Shown piece by piece: positions 8,157 through 16,779 of a stretch of 64,000 nucleotides of DNA. Made by a program: the position numbers and the translations under genes. The DNA is from DASYPQ01 sp041488095 (GTDB lineage: Bacteria; Planctomycetota; UBA1135; GCA-002686595): positions 1 to 64,000 of the forward strand of contig JBGPOP010000010.1 in NCBI GenBank assembly GCA_041488095.1. Direction: 5' to 3'. The first letter of the stretch is position 1. The number at the start of each line of letters is the position of its first letter. The notes under the pieces are model-generated. The model ran no database searches and was not told the origin of the DNA. It was given only the letters and a program-made list of their open reading frames with translations.

Positions 8157-9182
8157 TCAAGCCGGCAGTTCGAACACCGAGACGCGCGTCTCCTCGGCCA
8201 GCAGTCCGGCCCCGTCGCCGACCTGGAAGGCCACCGACTCGTCGAGTCCGGGCACAGCCCAGTCGCCGAGCAGGCGGCCCGTGAGGGTGTCGCGGACCTC
8301 GAGCAGCGCGCCCTTGACGAGGTAGAGCTTGCCGGCGTCCGCGGTGATGCTGACCTCGGGGATCTCGTCCGCGGGCTGCGTCGAGACGATCTCGTACCAC
8401 AGCGGCGCGTCGCCCGCCGAGGAGTTCGGCGGCAGGGCCAGGAGCGAGAGGGTGTCGGAGGTCGCTCCGTCGGGGCGGCGCGAGAGCTCGAGCATGAACT
8501 GGGGGGTGAGCTCGGCGGGCAGCGCCGAGGCGAGGTCGCGCGTGAGGAGGACGACCCCGTCCGCGTTGGCCGCGATCCCGTGCACGACCGGCTGGTGCGG
8601 AGCGAGGACCTCGGCCTCGAACTCGCCGGTCTCCGCGTCGAGGCGCAGCACCCCCTGCCGCTTGCCGGAGGCATGGGTGTAGACGACGAAGAGCTTCCCG
8701 CCGCTGCGCGCGACGTGGTGATAGCGCTCGCCGGGGCGCGAGTACTCCCAGGCCTCGCTCATCGCGGAGGGCGAGATCGCGAAGATGCGCCGCGGGGTGA
8801 CGCAGAAGCACAGGTCGCCGAAGACGAGAGCTTCGTCGAAGGCGTCGATCGGGCCGGCGCCCAGCAGCTCGCCGTTCTTCAGCGACATGCGCGCGACGAC
8901 GTGCCCCTTCGAGCTCGGCCCGAGCACGATCGCGTCGTCCTCGCGGCCGATGCCGGCACCGAAGCCGCGTCCGTAGCCGACCTCGCAGGGCGAGGACCAG
9001 GCCACTTCGCCCGTGGCGCGGTCGAGGGCGGAGAGCTTGCCGGGGATCACGTCGTCGATCCACATGCCGCCGGCGGGCGGGTCGTATTCGTGGACCAGCA
9101 CGGGCCCGGTCGCGCCGAAAGCGATGCCGTCGACCGTGTTCTGGACTTCGCGCGTGAAGCGGCGCTTGGCGGTGCGGGTCAT
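8157..9182 (-). CDS. PQQ-like beta-propeller protein
   Basis: 341 residues without a clear signal peptide. Repeating blade elements such as GKLSALDRATGEVAW, GVLRLDAETGEFEAEVL, GKLYLVKGALLEVRDTLTGRLLGDW are typical of PQQ-like/WD-type propellers. Such proteins usually act as scaffolds or sensors; no enzyme residues are visible. Function unknown. ATG 9182 is used; a GTG lies two codons upstream. It is flanked by fusA upstream and the DJ-1-like gene downstream on the same strand, with short gaps. Confidence 0.75.
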   Translation of the reverse strand: MTRTAKRRFTREVQNTVDGIAFGATGPVLVHEYDPPAGGMWIDDVIPGKLSALDRATGEVAWSSPCEVGYGRGFGAGIGREDDAIVLGPSSKGHVVARMSLKNGELLGAGPIDAFDEALVFGDLCFCVTPRRIFAISPSAMSEAWEYSRPGERYHHVARSGGKLFVVYTHASGKRQGVLRLDAETGEFEAEVLAPHQPVVHGIAANADGVVLLTRDLASALPAELTPQFMLELSRRPDGATSDTLSLLALPPNSSAGDAPLWYEIVSTQPADEIPEVSITADAGKLYLVKGALLEVRDTLTGRLLGDWAVPGLDESVAFQVGDGAGLLAEETRVSVFELPA

Positions 9183-9243
9183 CGCCACCCATGGTATCGA
9201 GCCGGCGGCGACCTGGAAGGGCCAGCGACCGCAATCCGCTCGT

Positions 9244-11352
9244 TCAGCCGCCGGTCTTCAGCACCTGCTCCGCGATGGTCCTCGGCACGTCGCGGTACTC
9301 GAACAGCTCCATCGTGTACGAGCCCCGTCCCTGCGTCGCGCTGCGCAGCGCGGAAGAGTAGGCGAACATCTCCGCGATCGGCACGAGCGCGCGCACGACC
9401 CGCAGGTTGCCGATCGAGTCGACCTCGTTGACCTCGCCGCGGCGGCTGTTCAGGTCGCCGACGACGCCGCCGAGATAATCCTCGGGCACGCGCACCTCGA
9501 CCTTCATGATCGGCTCGAGCAGCACGACGTTGTTCTCCGCCGCCTGCCTGAAGGCGATCGCGCCGGCGAGATGGAACGCCAGCTCGCTCGAGTCGACTTC
9601 GTGGCTCTTGCCGTCGAACAGCGTCGCGCGCACGTTGACGAAGGGGTAGCCCAGGCTCCCGCCGCTCCCGAAGCCCTCGCGCAGGCCGTTCTCGACCTTG
9701 GGGATGAACTCGCGCGGCACGGAGCCCCCCTTGATCCCGTCGACGAACTCGAGGTCCCCGTCCGGCGTCGCGACCGGCTCGAACTTCACCCAGATCACCG
9801 CGTACTGCCCGCGGCCTCCGGTCTGGCGGATGAGCCGCGCTTCGGTCTCGATCGTGTGCCTCAGGCGCTGCTTGTAGGCGACCTTGGGCTTGCCGGTCTG
9901 GACATCGCACTTGTGATCGTTCTGGATGCGGTGGACGATGACCTCGAGGTGCAGCTCCCCCATCCCCGAGATGATGAGCTGCCCGGTGGCCTCGTTCGTC
10001 TGCGCGCGGAACGTCGGATCCTCGCGCATCATCTTGCCGATGATCTCACCCAGCTTGTCGCGGTCGGCCGACTTCCTGGGCTCGAGCGACATCGAGATCA
10101 CCGCGTCGGGGAACTGGATCTTCGTCAGCGCGATGGGCTTGTCCTCGTCGCACAGGGTGTCCCCGGTCACCGTGTTCTTGAGGCCGATCACGGCGCCGAT
10201 GTCGCCGGAGCGGATCTCATCGAGGGGCTCGCGCTTGTTGGCGTGCATGCGCACCAGGCGCCCGATCCGTTCGGTCTTGCGGGTGCGCGGGTTGAGGAGC
10301 GCGTCGCCCTTCCTGAGCACGCCCGAGTAGACGCGCACGAAGGTCAGGTCGCCGGTGGGCTCGGCGATGGTCTTGAAGGCCATCAGGCAGGTCGGATCGG
10401 AGTCGGCCCGCTTGCGCACGACCTTGGCGTCGGTCCTGGGCTCGAGACCCTCGACATCGGGCATGTCGATCGGGCTGGGCAGGAGGTCGACCACCGCGTC
10501 GAGCATGAAGCGCACACCCTTGTGCTTGAGCGCCGAGCCGCACACGACCGGCGTGATCTCCATCGCGATCGTGCCCTGGCGCAAGGCCTTGAGCACGAGA
10601 TCCTCGGGGCACTCTTCGTCCTCCACGAACATCTCGAGCAGCCGGTCGTCGTGCTCGGCGGCGGCCTCGAGCATCGCGTGGCGGTGGATCTTCGCCTCCT
10701 CGAGCAGCTCCGGGGGAATCTCGAATTCCGTGTAGCTCCGGCCCTCGTCCTCGCTCGGGAAGCCGTAGGCCTTCATGCGCACGAGGTCGATGACGCCGCG
10801 GAACTCCTTCTCCTGCCCGATCGGGATCTGCACCGGCACCGGGCGCGCTTCGAGGCGCTCCCGGATCGACAACACCGAGCCCCAGAAGTCCGCGCCGACG
10901 CGGTCCATCTTGTTGATGAAGCAGATCCGCGGCACGCCGTAGCGGTTGGCTTGCCTCCAGACGGTCTCCGACTGGGCCTCGACGCCGCTGACCGCGTCGA
11001 ACACGGCGATCGCGCCGTCGAGGACGCGCAGCGAGCGCTCCACCTCGGCCGTGAAGTCGACGTGGCCGGGCGTGTCGATGATGTTGATCGAGTGCCCGTT
11101 CCACTCGCAGGAGGTCGCGGCGGACTGGATCGTGATGCCGCGCTTCCTCTCCTCCTCGAGGAAGTCCATGGTCGCCTCGCCGTCGTGGACCTCCCCCATG
11201 GCGTGGATCCTCTGGGTGAGGAACAGGATCCGCTCGGTGACCGTGGTCTTGCCGGCGTCGATGTGGGCCATGATCCCGATGTTGCGGTGGGTCTCGAGGC
11301 CCTTCTTGGCCGCGGGGGGCCGCGGGGATTCGGTCTTGACGGCGGTGGTCAT
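9244..11352 (-). CDS. fusA: Translation elongation factor G
   Basis: 702 residues with all five EF-G domains. GTPase motifs are clear: AHIDAGKTT (P-loop), RGITIQSAA (switch I), DTPGHVDF (switch II) and NKMD. The C-terminal domains carry TGRGQYA-like TGGRGQYAVI and ATQGRGSYTMELFEY. EF-G translocates tRNA-mRNA on the ribosome and works in recycling. It is not in a str operon with rpsL, rpsG or tuf; it stands between the M23-like gene and the propeller gene. It may therefore be one of several fusA copies, which this window cannot show. No strong ribosome binding site precedes the ATG. Confidence 0.95.
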   Translation of the reverse strand: MTTAVKTESPRPPAAKKGLETHRNIGIMAHIDAGKTTVTERILFLTQRIHAMGEVHDGEATMDFLEEERKRGITIQSAATSCEWNGHSINIIDTPGHVDFTAEVERSLRVLDGAIAVFDAVSGVEAQSETVWRQANRYGVPRICFINKMDRVGADFWGSVLSIRERLEARPVPVQIPIGQEKEFRGVIDLVRMKAYGFPSEDEGRSYTEFEIPPELLEEAKIHRHAMLEAAAEHDDRLLEMFVEDEECPEDLVLKALRQGTIAMEITPVVCGSALKHKGVRFMLDAVVDLLPSPIDMPDVEGLEPRTDAKVVRKRADSDPTCLMAFKTIAEPTGDLTFVRVYSGVLRKGDALLNPRTRKTERIGRLVRMHANKREPLDEIRSGDIGAVIGLKNTVTGDTLCDEDKPIALTKIQFPDAVISMSLEPRKSADRDKLGEIIGKMMREDPTFRAQTNEATGQLIISGMGELHLEVIVHRIQNDHKCDVQTGKPKVAYKQRLRHTIETEARLIRQTGGRGQYAVIWVKFEPVATPDGDLEFVDGIKGGSVPREFIPKVENGLREGFGSGGSLGYPFVNVRATLFDGKSHEVDSSELAFHLAGAIAFRQAAENNVVLLEPIMKVEVRVPEDYLGGVVGDLNSRRGEVNEVDSIGNLRVVRALVPIAEMFAYSSALRSATQGRGSYTMELFEYRDVPRTIAEQVLKTGG

Positions 11353-11448
11353 GGCGATGGCGATTCTGACGATCGGCAGGCTGCGAGCAAGGTTTTGGAG
11401 CCAAAGAAGTTAGCGAGATGTTCCGCAAGGTCAAGACGCTTCCGTCCC

Positions 11449-12420
11449 TCATCGAGCCGGCGCGGTGATCCTCTGTCCCAGGAGCGCTCCGTGAGGCCCG
11501 ATGCCGCCGCGCGGCAGGCCCCTCTCCACCCGCGCGCCGTCGGCGAGGTAGCCGCAGAATCGCCACGGGATCGCCTCGCCGCGGCCGGGTTCCGGGGTGT
11601 CCTGCAGGTGGAGCGCGAGGTGCGGCTCGGGCGTGACCGTCGACCAGCCCGAGCAGCCCACGCGGCCGAGGAGGTCGCCGGCTCTCACCTTCTGCCCCGC
11701 CGCGACGGCGATCGAGGCCTTCTGCAGATGGCACAGGAAGACGAACTCCCTCTCCGCCACCTGGAGCACGACGCGGTTCCCGCACGCCTCGACGCGGCGG
11801 TCGAACACGCCGGGAACGCCATCCTCGAAGTCGCCGACGGCGCGCACGACCGTGCCGTCCGCGGGCGCGAGCACCTCGCGGCCGAAGCCGAAGTAGTCCG
11901 ACGCGATCGTGCCCTCGCCGGCGTGGGTTCTCCCCTCCTGCGCGACGACGAGGTCGAGTCCCCAGCGCCGGTCGGCGGAGTACGCGGCGAGCAGGCTCTC
12001 CTCCTTCGTCTCTCCGCCCCAGAAGACCGTCCACTCGCCCTCGACGGGCAGTCGGAAGCACACCGCGCTCTCGTGGCCTTCGTGCGAGGAGGGGTAGGGA
12101 AACGGATAGGCGCCAGCGCCGACCAGGAGGATCAGCACGAGGAAGGGAATCCTCCGGCGCGGCTGGAGGAACGGCCGCTTGAGGGTGCTCCAGATCGCGC
12201 CGGCGAAGAGCAGCGCGATGGCGACGAGCTGAAGGAGGTCGCGCCCGGCCCCCCAGGCGAGGGGCGGGCCGTATCCGCCCGGCCGCAGGCCGAGGTACAC
12301 GAGCAGCAGCGCGAAGAGCGCCCCGACGACGTAGGCGAGCATCGCCCATACCTCGAGAGGCCGGGGTGCCGGGTCGGCCCGGGCGTGGGCGGCCCCTTGC
12401 ACCCGAGGTCGAACGTTCAC
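11449..12420 (-). CDS. Membrane-anchored M23 (LytM-like) domain protein, probably inactive
   Basis: 323 residues. Three hydrophobic segments (~25-47, 62-80, 91-108) are followed by an exported M23/LytM-type domain (~150-300) with LAPADGTVVRAV, GNRVVLQ, FLCHLQKASIAV, GQKVRAGDLLGRVG and PEPHLALHL. M23 enzymes bind zinc through HxGxD and HxH. Here the first motif is RWGLD, so the first His is Arg152, while the HLALH motif is kept. It is more likely a non-catalytic cell-wall or regulator domain. The GTG start overlaps the HMG-CoA reductase stop (GTGA), and a GAAGGG box lies just upstream, so translation is coupled. ATG 12342 is an alternative. Confidence 0.75.
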   Translation of the reverse strand: MNVRPRVQGAAHARADPAPRPLEVWAMLAYVVGALFALLLVYLGLRPGGYGPPLAWGAGRDLLQLVAIALLFAGAIWSTLKRPFLQPRRRIPFLVLILLVGAGAYPFPYPSSHEGHESAVCFRLPVEGEWTVFWGGETKEESLLAAYSADRRWGLDLVVAQEGRTHAGEGTIASDYFGFGREVLAPADGTVVRAVGDFEDGVPGVFDRRVEACGNRVVLQVAEREFVFLCHLQKASIAVAAGQKVRAGDLLGRVGCSGWSTVTPEPHLALHLQDTPEPGRGEAIPWRFCGYLADGARVERGLPRGGIGPHGALLGQRITAPAR

Positions 12421-13631
12421 GAACCCTTCTCGGGCGGCCGGTTACGTCCGAGCTTTTCGTGCGCGGCGACGAACTCATGGCTCGCGAACGCGGCCATCAG
12501 CGACAGGTCCCCGGCGAGAACCGTCGCGGCCAGGATCTCGGCCAAGACGTTCGCGCTTCCCGGGCCCGTGCACCCGAGGAGCTTCAGGCACTCCGCCGCC
12601 GTGCCCTGCCCCGACCCTCCGCCGACCGTGCCGACGAGCAGGCACGGCAGGTGCACGCTCGCGTACAGGTTGCCCTCGCGCGTCACCTCGAAGTCGAGCA
12701 TTCCCGTCGCGCTCTCGGTGACGTAGGCCGCGTCCTGCCCGCAAGCGATCATCACCGCCGCGATCCCGTTGGCGGCCTGGACGAGCCAGTTGTGCGTGCC
12801 GAGCCCCGCGAATCCGACTGCGTAGCTCCTCTGGATCGCGACCATGTCCTCCGGCGTCGCGCGCGTCCGCTCCACGAGCTCCGCGCGCGGCACCGTCGCG
12901 TCGGCGACGACACGCCGGCCGCGCCCCTCGATCAGCGCCCGCGCGTTGGCGCGCTTCTCGACGTCCTGGCCGTGGACGTAGCGCCTCTCCGCCCCGGTGC
13001 GCCCGGCGATCTCCCGCGAGCACAGATCCGCCGCCCGCGCGGCCATGTTGATGCCGATCGCGTCGCCGGTCGTCAAGACCAGGCTGACGACGAGCCGCCG
13101 CCCGATGACTTCGGGCCGCAGCGCGACGAGCCGGCCGTGCTGGGTCGTGCCTGCGACGAGCCGCTGCAGGTCGTCGAAGCACTCCGCCGCAACCTCCGCC
13201 GCGCGCGCCGCCTGCTGGGCGTCCGCGTACACGAGGATCGGATTCTGCGTGAGCCCTTCGCCGAGGACCCGCGCTCTCGCGCCGCCGCTGCTCCCGAGGA
13301 GCCGCATGCCGCGCGAATACGAGGCGACCATGGCGCCCTCGGTCGTCGCCATCGGCACGTAGACCTCCCGCACGCCGCGGCTCGTGTCGACGCGCAGCGG
13401 CCCAGCGATGCCGAGGGGCACCTGCGCGAAGCCGACGAAGTTCTCGACCTTCCCGCGCGCAGCCTCGAAGGCCGCCGGCGCGCCGAAGACGTGCGGCGCC
13501 GGACTTCCCGCGGCCTGGGTCCAGAGCCGGCGCCGCGCCTCGACCACCTGCGGCGCGAGGTCGTCCTCGCCGTCGCGCGGTATCGAGGGGAGCGGCGGGT
13601 CGCCGCGCAGGTCTTTGGGCTGCGAGGGCAT
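12417..13631 (-). CDS. Hydroxymethylglutaryl-CoA reductase, class I type
   Basis: 404 residues. It reduces HMG-CoA to mevalonate with NAD(P)H, the committed step of the mevalonate route. Conserved segments are ENFVGFAQVPLGIAGPL, VPMATTEGAMVAS, TGDAIGINMAARA, LIEGRGRRVV, GQDAAYVTES and GTVGGGSGQGTA. The four catalytic residues known from the human enzyme are matched by Glu99, Lys226, Asp300 and His391. The ATG at 13631 is chosen because homology starts after it and the frame upstream runs into the divergent SPFH gene. Other mevalonate genes are not in the window. It is coupled to the M23-like gene downstream. Confidence 0.92.
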   Translation of the reverse strand: MPSQPKDLRGDPPLPSIPRDGEDDLAPQVVEARRRLWTQAAGSPAPHVFGAPAAFEAARGKVENFVGFAQVPLGIAGPLRVDTSRGVREVYVPMATTEGAMVASYSRGMRLLGSSGGARARVLGEGLTQNPILVYADAQQAARAAEVAAECFDDLQRLVAGTTQHGRLVALRPEVIGRRLVVSLVLTTGDAIGINMAARAADLCSREIAGRTGAERRYVHGQDVEKRANARALIEGRGRRVVADATVPRAELVERTRATPEDMVAIQRSYAVGFAGLGTHNWLVQAANGIAAVMIACGQDAAYVTESATGMLDFEVTREGNLYASVHLPCLLVGTVGGGSGQGTAAECLKLLGCTGPGSANVLAEILAATVLAGDLSLMAAFASHEFVAAHEKLGRNRPPEKGS

Positions 13632-13721
13632 CGGGTGTTGTGATACTCGCTCCGCGCGCCCGGATCCACGCTGACCGCCTCGAGGTGGACGTTTCCCCGC
13701 CGGACCGGTACTCCTCTCCCC

Positions 13722-14492
13722 ATGACGCTCGAGTTCCTCCAGGCCGTCACCGGCATCTTCGTGGTCGTGTACGACGGCCAGCACGCGCTCAAGTTCACGC
13801 TCGGCCGCGCCCAGGAGGTCGTCGGGCCGGGGCTGCATTTCAAGCTGCCGATCGTCCAGCGCTTCAGCGTCCAGAACACCAAGCACACGACGCTCGATCT
13901 CGAGCCGCAGGTGATCCAGCTCAAGGACGACCTCGTGTACGAGGTCGACTGCAAGCTGATCTACCAGATCGTCGACCTGCGCAAGGCGATCATCGAGATC
14001 GACAACCTGGTCACCGGCCTCCAGAACCGCGTGGTCATGGCCGTGCAGCGCGTGGTCCAGGCGCAGGACCGGGATTCGATCCGCGACACGCGGCGGCTGG
14101 CCGAGGAGGTGCGCACGGAGCTCGCGCCGATCGAGGAGCAATGGGGCGCGCGCATCTTGCAGTTCGGCTTCTCGAACATCTCGCCCTCGCCGGCGACGCT
14201 CGAGATCACGCAGCTCGACCTGCTCGCGCGGGAGCGGCTCGCTTTGTACGGGATCCTGCGCCAGCGCGGACTGTCCGAGGAGGCGGCGGTCGCGCTGATC
14301 TCGGGCGCGGTCGTGGCGATGCAGCCCGCTGGCGGGGGCGGGGAGCGCGACGGCGGGCTCGCGCGTCAGCTGTCCGAGGAGCGCGCGATCGCCGAGGGGC
14401 TGAAGCGCGCAGCCGAGACGGGGACGGGGACGGAGGGCGGGACGGAGGAACGTGCCGGAGGCGACGCGGGCGGGCCGTCGGACGGCACCTGA
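13722..14492 (+). CDS. SPFH/Band-7 domain protein (first of pair)
   Basis: 256 residues. A short hydrophobic N-terminus (LEFLQAVTGIFVVVYDG) leads into an SPFH domain (~15-180): GRAQEVVGPGLHFKLPIVQRF, then a core strand-helix region and an Arg/Glu-rich helix. SPFH proteins such as stomatin, prohibitin and HflK/C oligomerise on membranes and often regulate proteases. The C-terminus is low-complexity and Gly/Glu-rich. It is followed at once by a second SPFH gene (TGATG overlap), so a hetero-oligomer of the two is likely. It is divergent from HMG-CoA reductase. Confidence 0.85.
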   Translation: MTLEFLQAVTGIFVVVYDGQHALKFTLGRAQEVVGPGLHFKLPIVQRFSVQNTKHTTLDLEPQVIQLKDDLVYEVDCKLIYQIVDLRKAIIEIDNLVTGLQNRVVMAVQRVVQAQDRDSIRDTRRLAEEVRTELAPIEEQWGARILQFGFSNISPSPATLEITQLDLLARERLALYGILRQRGLSEEAAVALISGAVVAMQPAGGGGERDGGLARQLSEERAIAEGLKRAAETGTGTEGGTEERAGGDAGGPSDGT

Positions 14493-15340
14493 TGCCCGAG
14501 TGGCTCCACACGGTCGTCGCCTGGGCGTTGTCCGCGATCAAGGACTACGCGCGAGACTCCGCCTGGGCTCTCGCCCTGGCTGCGTGGGCGATCGTGCGCG
14601 CGACCGGAGTGACGATCGACACGGGCCAGACCGGTCTGCTCTTCAGCTTCGGCCGCGCGAGGGCCGTCCTCGGCCCCGGCTTCCGGTTCCTGATCCCCTT
14701 CCTGCAGGTGGTGAAGATCCTGCCGACGCGCCATCGCACGCTGCACCTGCCGGCGCAGCGTGTGACGACGCGCGAAGGGCTGGTGCTCTACGTCGACGCG
14801 AACCTCGTCTACCGCGTGATCGACGTGCGCAAGGCCCTGATCGAGATCGACCACCTCGAGAAGGGGATGACGCAGGCGCTGGGGCTCGGCGTGCAGGCGG
14901 TCCTGCGCGAACGCGAGCGCGCGGACGTGCGCGCGGGCCCGGACGTCGATGCTGCGCTCGCCGCGAACCTCGGCGGCCGCCTCGAGCCCTGGGGAGTCGA
15001 GGTCGTGCGCGCCGGCTTCATCACCATCACGCCCTCGCCCGAATCGCTGCGCGTGACGCAGCTCGAGGCGCGCGTCGCCGAACGCGAGAAGGCGCTCGCG
15101 GCCTTCGAGCGCGCCGGGCTGCCGCGAGGGCACGCGCTCGCGCTCCTCGGCACGCGCGCGCGGCTCCTGACGCGCGTGCGCGGCTCGCGCGAGAAGGAGC
15201 GGGTGCGCCGCGCGCGCAAACGGCTCGAGCGCCGGATCCTGCAGGCCGGGTTCCGGAACGTGCACCTCGAGGAGGCCCGCGGCGCGCCGCTCTCGTCGAT
15301 CTCGCGGACGCAGCCTCCCAAGGAGGCACCCCGCTCGTGA
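14492..15340 (+). CDS. SPFH/Band-7 domain protein (second of pair)
   Basis: 282 residues. One N-terminal membrane segment (~20-38, DSAWALALAAWAIVRA) precedes an SPFH domain with GQTGLLFSFGRARAVLGPGFRFLIPFLQVV, parallel to the first protein in the pair. The C-terminal third is a highly charged Arg/Lys/Glu helix (EREKALAAFERAGL, REKERVRRARKRLERR), likely a coiled coil as in stomatin-like proteins. The ATG at 14492 shares one base with the stop of the upstream SPFH gene (TGATG), so the two are translated together. No NfeD or HflK/C protease gene is adjacent. Confidence 0.85.
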   Translation: MPEWLHTVVAWALSAIKDYARDSAWALALAAWAIVRATGVTIDTGQTGLLFSFGRARAVLGPGFRFLIPFLQVVKILPTRHRTLHLPAQRVTTREGLVLYVDANLVYRVIDVRKALIEIDHLEKGMTQALGLGVQAVLRERERADVRAGPDVDAALAANLGGRLEPWGVEVVRAGFITITPSPESLRVTQLEARVAEREKALAAFERAGLPRGHALALLGTRARLLTRVRGSREKERVRRARKRLERRILQAGFRNVHLEEARGAPLSSISRTQPPKEAPRS

Positions 15341-15354
15341 TTCCCGGCCCCCTG

Positions 15355-15996
15355 CTACCGAGGTAGTTCCCCCGGGGTGGCGGGATCGCCCTCCTTCGGG
15401 AGCTCCCGCTGGGAAACCCTGACGTTTCTCTCGTAGACGCGCTCGAAGCGACGCTCCCCGTCCGCGCTCCAGGCGATCCACGCGCCCTCCTTCATCCCGC
15501 CGCGGTACTCGCCCTCCTCCGCGAGTCGCCCGTTGCTCCACCAGAACTTCCACCTCCCCCTTCGTGCCCCGTCGCACGCGGGCCCCTGCGATGAGAGCTT
15601 GCCGTCCTCGCGCCAGAAGGTCATCGTCCGCTCGACGTCGGGCCCGAGGTAGAAGCACTCGGTGCGCGGGTGTCCGTTCTCGTACCAGCTGCGCCAGATG
15701 CCGGTCGGCTTGCCGAAGCGGAACTCGCGCTCCCAGTGCAGCGCCCCGTTCGCGTACCCGATGCGCTCCACCCCGTGCAGGATCGCACCGCGTCCGGGCG
15801 TGACGAGGACCGACCACTCGTGGGTCGGCTTCCCGGTCTTCGGATCGACCTCGCGCCGCTCCTCGGCACGACCTTGCGGTTCGGGCTCCTTCGCCGCGGG
15901 CGGAGGCTTGATCCGTGAGAAATCGGGTGCTGTCCGGCAGCCCGCAGGCAAGGCAAGCAGCGCGATCGCCAGGGCGAGGCCGGAGGGGATGCGCAT
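15355..15996 (-). CDS. MORN-repeat lipoprotein
   Basis: 213 residues. The N-terminus is a lipoprotein signal (MRIPSGLALAIALLALPAGC; lipobox LPAGC, Cys20), followed by a Pro/Glu-rich linker and YwqK/MORN-type repeats: GYANGALHWEREFRFGKPTG, WYENGHPRTECFYL, WSNGRLAEEGEYRGGMKEG. These beta-hairpin repeats have no known enzyme activity. It is placed on the outer face of a membrane. The ATG at 15996 is used; an in-frame ATG at 16032 would add a basic stretch that looks like leftover response-regulator sequence. It follows the receiver gene on the same strand. Confidence 0.8.
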   Translation of the reverse strand: MRIPSGLALAIALLALPAGCRTAPDFSRIKPPPAAKEPEPQGRAEERREVDPKTGKPTHEWSVLVTPGRGAILHGVERIGYANGALHWEREFRFGKPTGIWRSWYENGHPRTECFYLGPDVERTMTFWREDGKLSSQGPACDGARRGRWKFWWSNGRLAEEGEYRGGMKEGAWIAWSADGERRFERVYERNVRVSQRELPKEGDPATPGELPR

Positions 15997-16071
15997 GCGG
16001 TTCGCGGCCGACCGCGTGCGCCGGGCTCGCATCCGGAGACGGTATCCCTCGCCGTCGACGCTGTCGATCGA

Positions 16072-16512
16072 CTACTCGCCGCGGTCGACGCGGCGAAGCT
16101 CGGCATCGATGGGCAGGTCCGCGACCTGCACCGGCACGCCGCGAGGGCACCGGCGCAGCACGGCGCGGAGCCTCGCCACCAGCTCGGCGAACTCGAAGGG
16201 CTTGACGATGTAGTCGTCGGCTCCGAGGTTCAGGCTCTGGACGCGATCCTCCACGGACTCCCGCGCGGTGACGAAGATCACCGGGATCGGGTGGCCCTCC
16301 GCGCGCAGCTCGGAGAGGAACTCCGGACCCTGGGTCCCCGGCAGCTCCACGTCGAGGAGCATCACGTCGAAGCCATACCCCTCGGTCGCTTTCAACAGCT
16401 GGCGCGCGTCCGAAGCGCGGTCGACAGCCTCGTAGAGGATGCCCGCCTCCTCCAGCGCCATGCCGGTGTAGCGCCTGGAAGCGGGGTTGTCGTCGATGAT
16501 GAGGACCTTCAA
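16072..16512 (-). CDS. Response-regulator receiver domain, shortened OmpR-type
   Basis: 146 residues. Residues 1-120 are a full receiver domain: acidic pair Asp7-Asp8, phospho-acceptor Asp54 (LLDVELPG), Thr82 and Lys104 (VKPFEF). The last 16 residues (ADLPIDAELRRVDRGE) match the first strands of an OmpR winged helix, then a TAG stop follows. In the same frame just past the stop comes SIDSVDGEGYRLR, which resembles the last strand of that domain. The ~70 codons that should lie between are absent. It is likely a deletion derivative acting as a stand-alone receiver. No histidine kinase is nearby. Confidence 0.85.
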   Translation of the reverse strand: MKVLIIDDNPASRRYTGMALEEAGILYEAVDRASDARQLLKATEGYGFDVMLLDVELPGTQGPEFLSELRAEGHPIPVIFVTARESVEDRVQSLNLGADDYIVKPFEFAELVARLRAVLRRCPRGVPVQVADLPIDAELRRVDRGE

Positions 16513-16779
16513 GGCCTGGCTTGCTCGAAACCCCTGGAACGGAGCGGCGGGCCGGAAGGGTCAGGGGTTCCCGAAGGCCTCACTCTCCGACCGAAAGGGG
16601 AAGGGCTGGTTCGATGGAACGGATGGGCGACTTCTTTTTCGGGGTTCCCTCCGGGGTTGGTCTCCGAACCCGATGTCCCGAGAACGGATAACAGAGCCGC
16701 GTCCGGGGTCGTCCATCGGGCACCCATCGGGCGCCCCGGCGCACCGACGGGTGCCGACCCACATCCACGGAGGAATCTC

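Noticed and set aside
9013..12726. Plus-strand open frame of ~1240 codons over fusA
   Set aside because: fusA on the other strand is unmistakable; the plus frame is Arg/His-rich noise.
16513..16779. Possible small gene between the receiver and the NTF2-like gene
   Set aside because: Only unsupported overlapping frames without start signals or homology.
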